Origin: Paenibacillus ehimensis NBRC 15659
Lineage (GTDB): Bacteria > Bacillota > Bacilli > Paenibacillales > NBRC-103111
NCBI RefSeq assembly: GCF_004000785.1
Contig: NZ_BILX01000034.1
Span: 1-64,000 of the forward strand
Reading direction: 5' to 3'
DNA length: 64,000 nucleotides
Shown here: positions 52,656 to 63,354 of the stretch, one piece after another
Layout of the letters: each line of letters begins with the position of its first letter
Numbering within the stretch: position 1 is the first letter of the stretch
Made by a program: the position numbers and the translations under genes
Notes under the pieces: generated by a model
The model's input: only the letters and a program-made list of their open reading frames with translations
Told to the model about the DNA's origin: nothing
Databases searched by the model: none

Positions 52656-54758
52656 TTAGGTTTGGGCCGGAACTTGCGCCGTCAATACCGCTTTACGCGA
52701 CAAATTGACGCGGCCTTGGTTGTCGATCTCCGTTACTTTCACGGTAATCGCATCGCCGATCTTGACGACATCCTCAACCTTGCCTACCCGCTCGGTCGAC
52801 AACTGGGAGATGTGCACCAAGCCTTCCTTGCCCGGTAAAATTTCGACGAAAGCGCCGAACTTTTCGATCCGCTTCACCGTGCCGAGATACGTTTCCCCGA
52901 CGATCACTTCGCGGACGATGCCTTCGATGATTTGACGCGCTTTTTCGTTCATCTCGCTGTTGGACGAAGCGATGTAGACGCGGCCATCCTGCTCGATGTC
53001 GATTTTCACGCCGGTTTCTTCGATGATCTTGTTGATGATTTTGCCGCCCGCTCCGATGACATCGCGGATTTTGTCCGGGTTGATTTGCATCGTGACGATT
53101 TTCGGCGCATAAGGCGACAGGTCCGATTTCGGCTGCGAAATACGCTCCAGCATTTTGTTCAAAATGTGCATGCGGCCTTTTTTCGCCTGTTCCAACGCAT
53201 CCGTCAAAATCGCCCGATCGATGCCGTCGATTTTAATATCCATCTGCAGCGCGGTGACGCCTTTGGCGGTACCGGCCACTTTGAAGTCCATATCTCCGAG
53301 ATGGTCTTCCATCCCTTGGATGTCCGTCAAGATCGAGTAATGCTCCCCGTCCTTGATCAGCCCCATGGCTACGCCCGCTACCGGAGCTTTGATCGGAACG
53401 CCTGCATCCATCATCGCCAGCGTGCTCGCGCAAATGCTCGCCTGCGAGGTCGAGCCGTTCGATTCCAGCACCTCGGAAACCAGACGGATCGTATACGGGA
53501 AGTCGGCTTCGGAAGGAATCACCGGCTCCAGCGCGCGTTCGCCGAGCGCCCCGTGTCCGATTTCGCGCCGTCCCGGCGCACGCAGCGGTCGGGCTTCGCC
53601 TACGCTGAACGGCGGGAAATTGTAGTGATGCATAAACCGCTTCGATTCTTCCAGGTCAAGACCATCGAGAATTTGCACATCGCCGAGCGCTCCAAGCGTA
53701 CAGACGCTGAGCGCCTGCGTTTGGCCGCGGGTAAACAAGCCGGAGCCGTGCGTACGCGGCAGCAGGTTGATATCGCATTCGATCGGTCTGATTTCATCGA
53801 GTCCGCGACCGTCCGGGCGAACTTTATCATGCGTAATCAAGCGGCGCACTTCTTCTTTCACGATATCGTACAGCGTTTCTTTGACGTCGGCCATTTTCTC
53901 CGGCGTTTCGGCGTAGACCGCGGCAAAATGCTCCTTCGCTTCGTTGTTGATCGCGTCGATCGCATCTTGTCTCGCATGCTTCTCCGGAATTTTGACCGCT
54001 TCGACCAGTCGCGCTTGGGCGAACTCGCGAACCGCTTGATTCACTTCGCTATCGACGCTGTGAAGCTTGACTTCCATTTTCGGCTTGCCGACTTCCTGCA
54101 CGAATTGCTCCTGAACGGCAACGATTTTGCGGATTTCGTCATGACCGAACATGATCGCTTCCAGCATCACTTCCTCCGGCACTTCTTCCGCACCGGCTTC
54201 GACCATCATGATGGCATCCTTCGTGCCTGCCACGACGAGGTGAATGTCGCTTTTTTCCGACTGCTCGACGGTCGGGTTAATGACGAACTGCCCGTCCACC
54301 CGTCCGACAATGACGCCGCCAACCGGACCGTTAAACGGTACGTCCGAAATGCTGAGCGCTGCGGAGGTTCCGATCATTGCCGCAATTTCCGGCGCGCATT
54401 CCTGATCCACGCTCATGACGATCGCAACGATCTGCACGTCATTGCGGAACCCTTCCGGAAACAACGGACGAATCGGACGGTCCGTCAAGCGGCTGGACAA
54501 AATCGCTTTTTCGCTGGGACGCCCTTCCCTTTTAATAAAGCCTCCGGGGATTTTGCCAACCGAATAAAGACGCTCCTCATAGTTTACGGTTAGAGGGAAA
54601 AAATCCAAATCTTTCGGCTCGGCAGAAGCCGTTACCGTACATAGCACGACGGTTTCGCCGTAGCGCGCAACGACAGCGCCGTTCGCCTGCTTCGCCAGAC
54701 GCCCGGTTTCCAGAATCAACGGACGTCCGCCGAGATCCATCTGCACTTGCTTCTCCAT
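52656..54758 (-). CDS. pnp: Polyribonucleotide nucleotidyltransferase (PNPase)
   Basis: A 700-residue 3'-5' phosphorolytic exonuclease. Two RNase PH domains (about 1-215 and 310-545, the second with [21 protein letters not shown]), a KH domain ([20 protein letters not shown] near 563) and an S1 domain ([20 protein letters not shown] near 623). The length fits the family. ATG 54758 follows GAGGAGGT. It lies downstream of rpsO as is almost universal; the gap holds the rpsO terminator and a long leader. It is one of three main RNA-decay enzymes here. Confidence 0.97.
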   Translation of the reverse strand: MEKQVQMDLGGRPLILETGRLAKQANGAVVARYGETVVLCTVTASAEPKDLDFFPLTVNYEERLYSVGKIPGGFIKREGRPSEKAILSSRLTDRPIRPLFPEGFRNDVQIVAIVMSVDQECAPEIAAMIGTSAALSISDVPFNGPVGGVIVGRVDGQFVINPTVEQSEKSDIHLVVAGTKDAIMMVEAGAEEVPEEVMLEAIMFGHDEIRKIVAVQEQFVQEVGKPKMEVKLHSVDSEVNQAVREFAQARLVEAVKIPEKHARQDAIDAINNEAKEHFAAVYAETPEKMADVKETLYDIVKEEVRRLITHDKVRPDGRGLDEIRPIECDINLLPRTHGSGLFTRGQTQALSVCTLGALGDVQILDGLDLEESKRFMHHYNFPPFSVGEARPLRAPGRREIGHGALGERALEPVIPSEADFPYTIRLVSEVLESNGSTSQASICASTLAMMDAGVPIKAPVAGVAMGLIKDGEHYSILTDIQGMEDHLGDMDFKVAGTAKGVTALQMDIKIDGIDRAILTDALEQAKKGRMHILNKMLERISQPKSDLSPYAPKIVTMQINPDKIRDVIGAGGKIINKIIEETGVKIDIEQDGRVYIASSNSEMNEKARQIIEGIVREVIVGETYLGTVKRIEKFGAFVEILPGKEGLVHISQLSTERVGKVEDVVKIGDAITVKVTEIDNQGRVNLSRKAVLTAQVPAQT

Positions 54759-55068
54759 ATTCAACCTCCTCAATTTTCGTTCAAAGCTTCTGAAATTCCA
54801 TGTCCGGAATTCGTTATGTAGGGATCATTCGACCGAAGGTCTTCCTTAACCATTCTGCATATCAGTCAGTATTTCCTTCTTTTTATGAAAATAGTAACTC
54901 AAAAATGCAGCTTATGCCTGCGGCAACGATCAGTCCTGACCGAACAAATTGCCAAGTTAAGGCTATCCCGATATTTTAAAAAAGCAACCCCGCAGCCCGT
55001 GCATCCGTACGCCAGGCGTTCCGGCGTGCACAAAGGACAAACGTGGTTGCTTTAGTTGTAAGGCTGAA
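54759..55068. other. rpsO-pnp intergenic region
   Basis: About 310 bases. The rpsO terminator (54977-55053) opens it in transcription order. The next 210 bases would form the pnp leader, with a small GACC-TTC-GGTC hairpin near 54831-54841. No clear promoter with good spacing was found. Confidence 0.5.
54977..55053 (-). terminator. Long intrinsic terminator after rpsO
   Basis: AAAGCAACC pairs with GGTTGCTTT across an inner structured arm with GTGCAC../GTGCAT-type pairing, then TTTTTT on the minus strand. Confidence 0.82.
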
Positions 55069-55338
55069 TTAACGGCGCAGACCGAGTTTTTCGATCAAAG
55101 CGCTGTAACGTTTGACGTCTTTGTTTTTCAAGTACGTCAGAAGCTTACGGCGTTGGCCGACCATTTTGAGCAGACCGCGACGAGAATGATGATCTTTCTT
55201 GTGCGTCTTCAAGTGGTTCGTCAGGTTCACGATGTTTTCCGTAAGAATTGCAACTTGCACTTCTGGAGATCCAGTGTCGCTTTCATGCGTTTTGTGCGTT
55301 TGGATCAGTTCCTGCTTGCGTTCTTGTGTCAATGCCAT
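55069..55338 (-). CDS. rpsO: 30S ribosomal protein S15
   Basis: An 89-residue S15, the usual length. [12 protein letters not shown] at the start, [19 protein letters not shown] near 20-38, [22 protein letters not shown] near 45-66 and a C-terminal EKLGLRR. It binds 16S rRNA helices 20-22. ATG 55338 has GGAGGTGA upstream; the 26-residue extension is non-coding leader. The leader of about 130 bases could hold an S15 autoregulatory structure as in related Bacillales. Confidence 0.98.
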   Translation of the reverse strand: MALTQERKQELIQTHKTHESDTGSPEVQVAILTENIVNLTNHLKTHKKDHHSRRGLLKMVGQRRKLLTYLKNKDVKRYSALIEKLGLRR

Positions 55339-55475
55339 GATTGAGTCACCTCCGAAAATAATAAGTATATCCCCTATGGCCCAGAGACCGATGGAGTACT
55401 CGATTCTCCATGCCAAGGTTCATGCGATGTCCTGATTTCCTCATGCAAAAGCATGTTGAATCGACAACGTTTCAT

Positions 55476-55504
55476 AGTATACCATAGTTTGTTTATAAAA
55501 GTAA
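55476..55504 (-). promoter_or_regulatory. Sigma-A promoter of rpsO
   Basis: TTACTT, 17 bases, TATACT on the minus strand, starting a leader of about 130 bases before the ATG. Confidence 0.65.
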
Positions 55505-55511
55505 AATAAAA

Positions 55512-56471
55512 TTACGAGTTTTGTACCGTATTCCGAGCCGCAAGGATCGAACGCGCCTGATCCGCATCCTGACCGATCTGGGAAATCAGCTCTTGAACCG
55601 AAGCGAATCTCCGTTCTTCGCGAATAAAAGCGAGCAGTTCCACCTGCACGTTCTCTCCATAGATCGTTTCGTGAAAATCGAACAAATGCGCCTCCAGCGC
55701 GGGCTGCGTCAGTCCGGTGACGAAGGTAGGCTTCACCCCGACATTCATGACCCCGCCTACTTTGCGGCCCCCGACAGTGACCTGTACGGCGTAGACGCCA
55801 TTGGCCGGAATGACGTAAGGCTGGCTTACCTCAAGATTCGCGGTCGGGAAACCGATGGTACGGCCCCGCCCGTCTCCGTGTACGACCGTCCCTTCCAGCC
55901 GGTAAGGCCGGGCAAGCAGCGCATTCGCTTCGGCAATATCGCCGCGCAGCAAGCATTCGCGAATCAAAGTGCTGCTTACCTTCTCTCCGTTCCTGTGAAA
56001 CGGACGAACCACCTCGACCGCAAATCTCCCCTTGGCCAAATCGCACAGCGTATCCGGGGTCCCTGCGCCCTTGTAGCCGAAGGTGAAGTCAAATCCGACG
56101 AAAACCGTACTGACCTTCATCGGCACAAGCATGTGCTCGACAAACTGTTCGGGCGTGACGCGCATAAACGATTCGCTGAAGTTCACGACATAGGTCGCGT
56201 CGACCTGAAGCTGCCGCAGCAATTCCTGCTTCGCCGCGAGCGGCGTGAGCAGCCTGGTGTATTTGTCCATCCCAAGCACTTGTCTGGGATGCGGATGAAA
56301 CGTCATGATGGCAGCCGGCTGTTGAAGCTCGGCCCCGCGCTCGACCGCCCTCTGAATCACTTCCCGGTGACCGAGGTGAACGCCGTCGAAATCTCCGATC
56401 GCCAGCACCTTGGCGGAATCGTCCGGACGGCCGTCCTGCGGCAGCGGATACGATAGCTGTACCGTTTCCAT
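55512..56471 (-). CDS. ribF: Bifunctional riboflavin kinase/FAD synthetase
   Basis: A 319-residue RibF. FAD synthetase domain with GDFDGVHLGHREVI near 24 and FVGFDFTFGYKGAGT near 125; the C-terminal flavokinase domain has GRGRTIGFPTANLEV near 202 and ENVQVELLAFIREE near 275. Makes FMN and FAD. ATG 56471 is seven bases after AAGGA. Located after truB and before rpsO as in B. subtilis. Confidence 0.96.
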   Translation of the reverse strand: METVQLSYPLPQDGRPDDSAKVLAIGDFDGVHLGHREVIQRAVERGAELQQPAAIMTFHPHPRQVLGMDKYTRLLTPLAAKQELLRQLQVDATYVVNFSESFMRVTPEQFVEHMLVPMKVSTVFVGFDFTFGYKGAGTPDTLCDLAKGRFAVEVVRPFHRNGEKVSSTLIRECLLRGDIAEANALLARPYRLEGTVVHGDGRGRTIGFPTANLEVSQPYVIPANGVYAVQVTVGGRKVGGVMNVGVKPTFVTGLTQPALEAHLFDFHETIYGENVQVELLAFIREERRFASVQELISQIGQDADQARSILAARNTVQNS

Positions 56472-56518
56472 GGATGTATCCTTCACCTACATTTCTTTGG
56501 TGCGTTTACCGCTCAAGC

Positions 56519-57460
56519 TCAAGAAAATATTTTGACCGGCAGCAGCAAGCCCGGTTCCGAATCCCAGTCAAAAAGACCGATTAACGCGCCCGTTTCTTCC
56601 GTGAAGCAAGCGACCGCCCGCTCGCCGGTGGACGAAAAGGCGTTTAATGCCGCCTTCTGCCCTTCGCTGGCGCGAATTTTTTGACCCTGCAGCGCTTTCT
56701 GTGCTTGAACGGAAGAAAGCCGGACGGACGGCAAATGGGCAACCGCCTGCTCCATCGGAATCAAACGCTCGGCGAGCTCTCCGCGTTGGTGGAGAGCTTC
56801 GATCTGCTCAAGCGTCAGGCAGCGTTCCAGCCCGATATGTCCGGTCGAGACTCGCACCAACTCCCCCATTACGGCAGGAACGCCGAGAGCTTGTCCGATA
56901 TCCGCACACAGCGTGCGGATGTACGTTCCCTTGGAGCAGTCGACGCGAAACTTGACCTGCGGATAATCTCCCGACCAGTCCGTCTCCAGCACTTCGATGC
57001 CGTAAATGGTGACGGTTCGGGACTTCCGCTCCACTTGAACGCCCTGCCGGGCCAGCTCATACAATCGTTTGCCGTCCACCTTGACGGCGGAATACATCGG
57101 CGGCACCTGTTCAATGTTGCCGACAAAGCGTAAGGCCGCCGCGGTCACTTGCTCCGGCGTCAACCGTTCTCCAAGACGCTCCACCCGCTCCAGCACTTCC
57201 CCCGACAAGTCCTCCGTATCGGTGGAAAGTCCCAAGAGCAGAGTCGCTTCGTACGCTTTCGGCAGCTCTTGGATGTACTCGACAAGCCGGGTCGCCCTGC
57301 CGATGCAAAGCGGCAGGACGCCTGTCACTTGGGGATCGAGCGTTCCCGTGTGACCGATCCGCTTGATTCTTACGATGCGGCGCACTTTAGCCACCACATC
57401 GTGTGAAGTAAAGCCTTTCGGCTTCCAAACGGGCAAAATGCCTTCCAATTCCGTTGTCAT
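56519..57460 (-). CDS. truB: tRNA pseudouridine(55) synthase TruB
   Basis: A 313-residue synthase. KPKGFTSHDVV near 13, catalytic Asp in GHTGTLDPQVTGVLP near 36-50, YEATLLLG near 70, and a C-terminal PUA-like domain. Converts U55 of tRNA T-loops. The start overlaps the nrnA stop by four bases (ATGA), so translation is coupled; the frame to 57529 is rejected because it would overlap nrnA by 70 bases. Confidence 0.96.
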   Translation of the reverse strand: MTTELEGILPVWKPKGFTSHDVVAKVRRIVRIKRIGHTGTLDPQVTGVLPLCIGRATRLVEYIQELPKAYEATLLLGLSTDTEDLSGEVLERVERLGERLTPEQVTAAALRFVGNIEQVPPMYSAVKVDGKRLYELARQGVQVERKSRTVTIYGIEVLETDWSGDYPQVKFRVDCSKGTYIRTLCADIGQALGVPAVMGELVRVSTGHIGLERCLTLEQIEALHQRGELAERLIPMEQAVAHLPSVRLSSVQAQKALQGQKIRASEGQKAALNAFSSTGERAVACFTEETGALIGLFDWDSEPGLLLPVKIFS

Positions 57461-58443
57461 GCGAGCGCCATCCCTACTTCCCGAACGACTCGTTCGACCG
57501 CTTCGGACATCGCACCGCGAATCGTGCAACCGGCCGCCTTGACATGCCCGCCGCCTCCGAATTTTTGGGCAATTGCCGCCACATCGGCCAACCCTCCGGA
57601 CCGGAAGCTGACTTTAATAATTCCGGGCTCTTTTTCCTTAAACAGCATGCCGACCTCAACCCCTTCGACATTGCGGGCATAGTTGACGAGTCCGTCCATA
57701 TCGTCGCTGGATGCATCGGTAGCGGACAAATCGTCCAAGGTGACGGACAGCCAGGCAACCTTGTTTTCATGGGCAAAGGACAACGTATTGAGGCTTCGCT
57801 TCAGCAAGGATACCTGACCGAGAGTCATCGTTTCGAGCAGCCTTTCGGCAAGCTCGTGCCCCTTCACACCGCGCGCCAGCATATCTGCCGCAATCTGCAT
57901 CACTTTGGGCGTCGTATTCGAATAACGGAAGCCTCCCGTATCGGTAAGCAAACCGGTGTAAATACAATTGTTCAGCTCCGGGGTGAACTCCAGATTCAGC
58001 TCCCGTGCCAGATCGTACAGCACTTCCACGGTAGCCGCGGCATCGGCACGCACAAGATTAACGGTTCCGAAACCGTCGTTGGTCGCATGATGATCGATGT
58101 TCAGCAGCTTCCGCTCCGGCTCGAAGCATTCGCTCACGGAGCCGATTCGTGCGAAATCCGCACAATCGACTGAGATCACCGCCGCGAACTTGCGTTCGGG
58201 CGGAGCTTTCTCGAACTCGATGACCTCATGAGGCCCGGCCATGTACATGAACTTCTCCGGGATCGGGCCTTCGTTGATCAGTGTGAACCGTTTATTTAAC
58301 GACTGCAGCATCCAGGCAACCGCAAACGTGGACCCGGCGGCGTCGCCGTCGGGCTGCACGTGGGCAACGACCAGAAAATCATCCTGCTCGCGGATAAACC
58401 CGGCCGCCGCTTGAAGCTGTACGGCATATTCCGCTGCCGTCAT
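57457..58443 (-). CDS. nrnA: NrnA: nanoRNase / pAp phosphatase (DHH family)
   Basis: A 328-residue DHH/DHHA1 phosphoesterase. Metal motifs [11 protein letters not shown] near 28, ISVDCAD near 90, [12 protein letters not shown] near 115; the DHHA1 [11 protein letters not shown] near 305. Degrades 2-5 nt RNAs and dephosphorylates pAp. Overlaps rbfA upstream and truB downstream by four bases each, a tight operon. Confidence 0.94.
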   Translation of the reverse strand: MTAAEYAVQLQAAAGFIREQDDFLVVAHVQPDGDAAGSTFAVAWMLQSLNKRFTLINEGPIPEKFMYMAGPHEVIEFEKAPPERKFAAVISVDCADFARIGSVSECFEPERKLLNIDHHATNDGFGTVNLVRADAAATVEVLYDLARELNLEFTPELNNCIYTGLLTDTGGFRYSNTTPKVMQIAADMLARGVKGHELAERLLETMTLGQVSLLKRSLNTLSFAHENKVAWLSVTLDDLSATDASSDDMDGLVNYARNVEGVEVGMLFKEKEPGIIKVSFRSGGLADVAAIAQKFGGGGHVKAAGCTIRGAMSEAVERVVREVGMALA

Positions 58444-58796
58444 GCTTCCGCGTTCCCCTCGTTAATTTGGTGAAGGAGCGTTTCGATCTTGCTGCCGTAA
58501 TCAATCGAGGCGTCGAACTTAAACAGCAGTTCCGGAATTTTGCGCATCCGAATTCGTTTGCCGAGCTCGGAACGGATAAATCCGGTACCGCGGGCGAGTG
58601 CCTTCAGCGTTTCTTCCTTTTGTTCGTCGCTGCCAAGCACGCTCAAGAATACTTTGGCTTGGGAAAAATCATTCGTCACATCGACGCCGGTCACGGTAAT
58701 AAAACCGATGCGCGGGTCTTTCAGTTCGGATTGAATGATCTGGCTTAATTCCTTCTTGATTTGTTCCCCGACTCTGCCCACGCGAATTTTTGCCAT
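58440..58796 (-). CDS. rbfA: 30S ribosome-binding factor RbfA
   Basis: A 118-residue KH-fold protein: [18 protein letters not shown] near the start, [24 protein letters not shown] near 28, and [14 protein letters not shown] near 85. Assists late 30S assembly. Six bases follow infB; the ylxP (DUF503) gene found between infB and rbfA in B. subtilis is absent. Overlaps nrnA. Confidence 0.96.
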   Translation of the reverse strand: MAKIRVGRVGEQIKKELSQIIQSELKDPRIGFITVTGVDVTNDFSQAKVFLSVLGSDEQKEETLKALARGTGFIRSELGKRIRMRKIPELLFKFDASIDYGSKIETLLHQINEGNAEA

Positions 58797-58802
58797 AGCG
58801 GA

Positions 58803-61526
58803 TCACCTCTCTACAGTTTCCATAACGAAGGCTTCAATCGTGTCTCCCTCTTTAAGATCATTAAAACGCTCCAAAGATATACCGCATTCGTAGCCTTGCG
58901 CCACTTCTTTCGCATCATCCTTGAATCGTTTCAGCGATTCGATCTTGCCTTCGAATACGACGATTCCGCTGCGGACAATCCGCACCTCGGCGGAACGGAC
59001 GATTTTGCCGTCCGTTACCATGCAGCCCGCAATTGTGCCGACCTTGGACACTTTAAAGATGTTGCGGACTTCGGCATGCCCGATAACGACTTCTTTATAT
59101 TCCGGATCGAGAAGCCCTTTCATTGCTTGCTCGATTTCTTCCATGACCTTGTAAATGATGCTGTGCAGACGGATATCGACTTTTTCCTGCTCGGCGGTAT
59201 TTTTCGCTTGCGGCTCCGGACGGACGTTAAAGCCGATAACGATCGCATTGGAAGCCGAAGCCAAAATGACATCCGACTCGGTAATAGCTCCGACGCCGCT
59301 ATGCAAAATTTTAACGCGAGCGCCTTCGACGTCGATTTTCTCCAAGGAGCCTTTGAGGGCCTCGGCAGAACCTTGAACGTCCGCTTTAATGATAACGTTA
59401 AGATCTTTGACTTCGCCTTCTTTAATCTGTTTGTACAGATCGTCCAGCGTAACGCGGGCATTCGCACCCATTTCGGATTGACGCAGCGTGATGGCGCGCT
59501 TCTCGGCGATATCTCTCGCTTTACGCTCGTCCTCAAAGACCAGGAATGGGTCGCCGGCCTGAGGCACTTCGGTCAAACCGGTAATTTCCACCGGCGTCGA
59601 AGGCCCGGCTTCTTTCAGCTTGCGTCCTTTATCGTTCATCATAGCCCGCACACGTCCGAAGCAGACGCCTGCTACGAAGCTGTCGCCCACTTTGAGCGTA
59701 CCGTGCTGGATCAAGACACGCGCCACCGGCCCTTTGCCCTTGTCCAGCTCGGCCTCGATGACCGTGCCTCTGGCACGCTTGTTCGGATTGGCTTTAAGCT
59801 CCTGTACTTCGGCTACGAGCAGAATCATGTCGAGCAGATTTTCCAGCCCGATTCCTTGCTTCGCGGAAATGTTGCAGAAAATCGTGTCGCCGCCCCACTC
59901 TTCGGGAACAAGCTCGTATTCGGTCAATTCTTGCTTGACCCGGTCCGGGTTCGCATCCGGCTTATCGATTTTATTGACCGCAACGATAATCGGCACTTTC
60001 GCCGCCTTGGCGTGGCTGATGGCCTCTACCGTTTGCGGCATGACGCCGTCATCGGCCGCAACCACGATAATGGTAATATCCGTCACCTGTGCGCCGCGGG
60101 CACGCATGGACGTAAACGCTTCGTGACCCGGCGTATCGAGGAACGTAATCTTTTTGTTGTGAGTTTCTACTTGATAAGCGCCGATATGCTGCGTAATACC
60201 GCCGGCTTCGCCTTCGGTCACGCTTGTCTTGCGGATCGCATCAAGCAGAGTCGTTTTTCCGTGGTCAACGTGACCCATGATCGTAACGACCGGAGGACGC
60301 TCCATCAGATCCGCTTCGTCATCCTGCTCTTCGAATTGTTCGAATTTGTCTTCCTCGACCGGAATCTTCAATTCGACCTCAACGCCGTATTCGGATGCAA
60401 GCAGTTGGATCGCATCCAGATCAAGCTCCTGATTGATGGTTGCCATCACGCCGAGGAACAGAAGCTTCTTAATCACTTCGGAAGCGTCCTTATGCAGCGC
60501 TTTGGCCGTCTCGCCCACGGTCATCGTTCCGCGCACGATAATTTTCTTTGGCGTATTGTCGATCTTCGGTTTCGGCGGCTCCTGATTTCTGCCGCCCCGG
60601 CCTTGAGCTTTCCCGCGGTTTTGTTGGCCCTTGCCGCCGCGGTTATCTTCAAAGCGTTTATTATGGTTCGGTTTCGATTTCTTTGCGCCTCTGTTGGATG
60701 CCGAATCGTCCAAATCTACGCCGACGGCCGTTGCCGCCGGTTTCGGAGGAATGGACGCCTGCCGGTTGCCGCCGCGGTCGTTATTGCGCTGCTCGAAGCC
60801 GCCGCCTCTGCGTTGATCCGGCCGCTGGCCCTGCTGGCCTCCGCCTTGACCTCCACGGTTGCCGCCTTGGCCCCCTTGACCCTGACCTTGACCGCCGCGA
60901 TTGCCGCCGCCTTGGCCTCCTTGACCCTGGCCTTGACCGCCACGATAACCGCCGCCTTGGCCTCCTTGACCTTGGCCTTGACCGCCGCGATAACCGCCGC
61001 CTTGGCCTCCTTGACCCTGGCCTTGACCGCCGCGATAGCCGCCTTGACCTCCACGATTGCCGCCGCCTTGGCCTCCTTGGCCGCCGCGATTGCGATCATG
61101 TCCTTGGCGATCCCCTTGGCGGGACTGGCCTTGGCCTTGACGGCCTTCGCCGCCCTGACCCTGCGGCCTGTTTTGTCCCTGACCGTTATTTTGCTTAGGT
61201 GAAGCTGATTGTACTTGCGCCGTTTGCGGGCGTTGTTCCGGTTTCGGCTGCGCCGCTACGGTTTGTTGCTTGGACTCCGGACGATTCGACGGCTTATCCC
61301 CTGTTTTGGCTCCGCCCTCGCCCCGTTTTGCTGCTGCATTGGCTTTAACGTCTCTGAAAAATTTCTCTACACTCGACACCGCATCATTCTCCATTACGCT
61401 CATATGATTGTTGACCGGAATATCCAGTCTTTTTAAAATTGTGATGATCTCTTTGCTGCTCATATTTAAAGATTTGGCATATTCGTACACTCTGAGTTTG
61501 TCTTTATTGTTGTCTTGTTTGGTCAA
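58803..61526 (-). CDS. infB: Translation initiation factor IF-2
   Basis: A 907-residue GTPase, longer than B. subtilis IF-2 (716) because of an N-terminal Gly/Gln/Arg low-complexity region (about 60-300). N-terminal IF2_N ([20 protein letters not shown]) and a second IF2_N-like domain near 328; G1 [14 protein letters not shown] near 417, DTPGHEAF near 463, NKID near 518; then domains II-IV. Delivers fMet-tRNA to the 30S. TTG 61526 is seven bases after GGAGGTG and overlaps the ylxQ end by 23 bases. The Gly-rich part holds 45-base tandem DNA repeats. Confidence 0.96.
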   Translation of the reverse strand: MTKQDNNKDKLRVYEYAKSLNMSSKEIITILKRLDIPVNNHMSVMENDAVSSVEKFFRDVKANAAAKRGEGGAKTGDKPSNRPESKQQTVAAQPKPEQRPQTAQVQSASPKQNNGQGQNRPQGQGGEGRQGQGQSRQGDRQGHDRNRGGQGGQGGGNRGGQGGYRGGQGQGQGGQGGGYRGGQGQGQGGQGGGYRGGQGQGQGGQGGGNRGGQGQGQGGQGGNRGGQGGGQQGQRPDQRRGGGFEQRNNDRGGNRQASIPPKPAATAVGVDLDDSASNRGAKKSKPNHNKRFEDNRGGKGQQNRGKAQGRGGRNQEPPKPKIDNTPKKIIVRGTMTVGETAKALHKDASEVIKKLLFLGVMATINQELDLDAIQLLASEYGVEVELKIPVEEDKFEQFEEQDDEADLMERPPVVTIMGHVDHGKTTLLDAIRKTSVTEGEAGGITQHIGAYQVETHNKKITFLDTPGHEAFTSMRARGAQVTDITIIVVAADDGVMPQTVEAISHAKAAKVPIIVAVNKIDKPDANPDRVKQELTEYELVPEEWGGDTIFCNISAKQGIGLENLLDMILLVAEVQELKANPNKRARGTVIEAELDKGKGPVARVLIQHGTLKVGDSFVAGVCFGRVRAMMNDKGRKLKEAGPSTPVEITGLTEVPQAGDPFLVFEDERKARDIAEKRAITLRQSEMGANARVTLDDLYKQIKEGEVKDLNVIIKADVQGSAEALKGSLEKIDVEGARVKILHSGVGAITESDVILASASNAIVIGFNVRPEPQAKNTAEQEKVDIRLHSIIYKVMEEIEQAMKGLLDPEYKEVVIGHAEVRNIFKVSKVGTIAGCMVTDGKIVRSAEVRIVRSGIVVFEGKIESLKRFKDDAKEVAQGYECGISLERFNDLKEGDTIEAFVMETVER
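60859..61035 (-). repeat. 45-base tandem repeats inside infB
   Basis: Three 45-base units (60901-60945, 60946-60990, 60991-61035) and a 42-base variant (60859-60900) encode [Y/N][14 protein letters not shown]-type 15-residue blocks. Near-identical DNA suggests recent slippage. Confidence 0.85.
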
Positions 61527-61851
61527 TACCGTCCACCTCCGTACGATCTAACTGCTTCAACAACATCCGCGCAAATCCCGCATCGTTTACCCCAATGACG
61601 ACTCGCGCTTCTTTACCGATACTGGCTCCAAGCTGATCCCGACGGCCGTACTGATGGATAGGAACTTGATAATAAATGCACTTATCGTTCACTTTCTTGA
61701 AGGTGCCTGCGGAAGCGTCCTCGGCCACGATCACAAGCTTCGTTTCGCCGCTTCGGACCGATTCGATCACCATGTCTTCACCGGTAACCAGCTTTCCCGC
61801 CCGCATGGCGAGCCCCAGATTCGAGAAAAATTTGTCGCTATTCTTGTTCAT
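61504..61851 (-). CDS. ylxQ: YlxQ: L7Ae/L30e-type RNA-binding protein
   Basis: A 115-residue L7Ae-fold protein: [23 protein letters not shown] near 8-30, [21 protein letters not shown] near 38, and [20 protein letters not shown] near 80. Likely binds kink-turn RNA; function not settled. Start is uncertain between ATG 61851 and 61854. It overlaps ylxR by about 14 bases and infB by 23. Confidence 0.9.
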   Translation of the reverse strand: MNKNSDKFFSNLGLAMRAGKLVTGEDMVIESVRSGETKLVIVAEDASAGTFKKVNDKCIYYQVPIHQYGRRDQLGASIGKEARVVIGVNDAGFARMLLKQLDRTEVDGIDQTRQQ

Positions 61852-62152
61852 CATCCACCGCGTCTTTTCCGGCAATAAATTCGTCTTCCACCTTAATAAA
61901 ATCCTGCTCGAGAGCGTCGTAAATATCCGGACTGACCGACGATTTCAGTGCGCGATCCAGCGCACGCGATTTCTTGGCCAGCTTGAAGCAGGATAGTTTA
62001 CCGCACAAATAGGCGCCGCGTCCGGCTTTTTTTCCCGTCAAATCGATGAGCAGTTCATCATTCGGCGTTTTCACCACGCGGATTAGTTCTTTCTTAGGCA
62101 TCATCTGCTGGCAGGCTACGCATTTACGCAGAGGTATTTTTCTTTGTTTCAT
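61838..62152 (-). CDS. rnpM: YlxR/RnpM: RNase P modulator
   Basis: A 104-residue DUF448 protein: RKIPLRKCVACQQMMPKKELIRVV near 5, GKKAGRGAYLCGKLSCF near 40. In B. subtilis RnpM (YlxR) binds RNase P RNA and lowers its activity. The extended C-terminus is acidic. ATG 62152 has GGAGGGGG upstream; frame to 62173 lacks a site. It follows nusA in the standard order. Confidence 0.9.
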   Translation of the reverse strand: MKQRKIPLRKCVACQQMMPKKELIRVVKTPNDELLIDLTGKKAGRGAYLCGKLSCFKLAKKSRALDRALKSSVSPDIYDALEQDFIKVEDEFIAGKDAVDDEQE

Positions 62153-62197
62153 CGGATCATCCCCCTCCCGCATGGCCGTCAGACCGATGGCTGCGAA

Positions 62198-63295
62198 TTA
62201 ATCGATACTGACGGAATCCTGGTGCATTTCTTCAGCATAGGTCTTCGGTCGGCCGTACTCCTGCTCGGCTTGCGTCTCGCTCTTAATGTCGATCTTCCAG
62301 CCGGTCAGTTTGGCGGCCAGCCGCGCATTCTGCCCTTTAATGCCGATGGCAAGCGACAGCTGATAGTCCGGCACGATGACCCGGGCCATTTTCTCGGCTT
62401 CAAACACTTGCACCTCCAGCACCTTGGACGGGCTAAGCGCGTTGGCGACATACTCCTCTACACTTTCCATCCAACGGACGATGTCGATTTTTTCGCCCTT
62501 CAGCTCGCCGACGATCGTTTGCACGCGCATGCCCTTCGGCCCGACGCAGGAACCGACCGGATCAACTTCCGGATTGCGGGAGTATACGGCGATCTTGGAA
62601 CGGAAGCCGGCCTCCCGGGCAACCGAGCGAATTTCGACGACGCCTTGGAAAATTTCCGGAACCTCCAGCTCGAACAACCGTTTCAGCAGCCCCGGGTGCG
62701 TACGCGACAAAATGATCTGCGGCCCCTTGGTCGTGTTTTCGACCTTGGTAATGTACGCTTTAATGCGGTCCCCGTGCTTGAATTTGTCGGTAGGCATCAG
62801 CTCGTTCAGCGGCATGACCGCTTCGATTTTGCCCAGATCGATATATAGATTGCGCGTGTCTTGACGCTGCACGATGCCGTTGACGATGTCTTCCTCTTTA
62901 TCGACATAGGCATTGTAGATCAGCCCGCGCTCCGCTTCGCGGATCCGCTGTGTGACGACCTGCTTCGCAGTCTGAGCTGCGATGCGGCCGAAATCGCGCG
63001 GAGTGACTTCGATCTCGACGATGTCGTTCAGTTGGTAATTTTGGTTCATTTCTCTTGCCGCGAATAGCGAAATTTCCAGCCGCGGATCAAGCACGTCGTC
63101 GACGACCGTTTTGCGGGCGTATACTTTAATGAGTCCCGTGTGGCGGTTGATGTCCACGCGCACATTTTGCGCGGTGTTGAAATTGCGCTTATAGCTCGAA
63201 ATCAGCGCTGCCTCAATCGCGTCGATCAGCACGTCTTTGGCGATGCCTTTCTCCTTTTCGATTTCGTTTAACGCCTCGATAAAATCCATGTTCAT
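62198..63295 (-). CDS. nusA: Transcription termination/antitermination factor NusA
   Basis: A 365-residue NusA of the short Gram-positive type: N-terminal RNA polymerase-binding domain, S1 domain ([23 protein letters not shown] near 140), KH1 ([19 protein letters not shown] near 235) and KH2 ([20 protein letters not shown] near 305). The C-terminal acidic repeats of E. coli are absent, as expected. ATG 63295 follows AGGGGGAA. Stimulates pausing and intrinsic termination. Confidence 0.97.
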   Translation of the reverse strand: MNMDFIEALNEIEKEKGIAKDVLIDAIEAALISSYKRNFNTAQNVRVDINRHTGLIKVYARKTVVDDVLDPRLEISLFAAREMNQNYQLNDIVEIEVTPRDFGRIAAQTAKQVVTQRIREAERGLIYNAYVDKEEDIVNGIVQRQDTRNLYIDLGKIEAVMPLNELMPTDKFKHGDRIKAYITKVENTTKGPQIILSRTHPGLLKRLFELEVPEIFQGVVEIRSVAREAGFRSKIAVYSRNPEVDPVGSCVGPKGMRVQTIVGELKGEKIDIVRWMESVEEYVANALSPSKVLEVQVFEAEKMARVIVPDYQLSLAIGIKGQNARLAAKLTGWKIDIKSETQAEQEYGRPKTYAEEMHQDSVSID

Positions 63296-63354
63296 TTGAA
63301 TGGAGTTCCCCCTCTCATAAAATACGAGCCGCCCGACGCTTTGGCAGATCGAGC

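Noticed and set aside
60859-61035. Regularly spaced repeats as a CRISPR array
   Set aside because: The units are directly joined, keep the infB frame and encode a Gly-rich segment. No spacers or cas genes exist.
58761-61202. An 813-codon open frame on plus, opposite infB
   Set aside because: It is complementary to the GC-rich infB gene, gives Leu/Ala/Thr low-complexity repeats from the Gly/Gln repeats, has no ribosome site and no recognisable domain.
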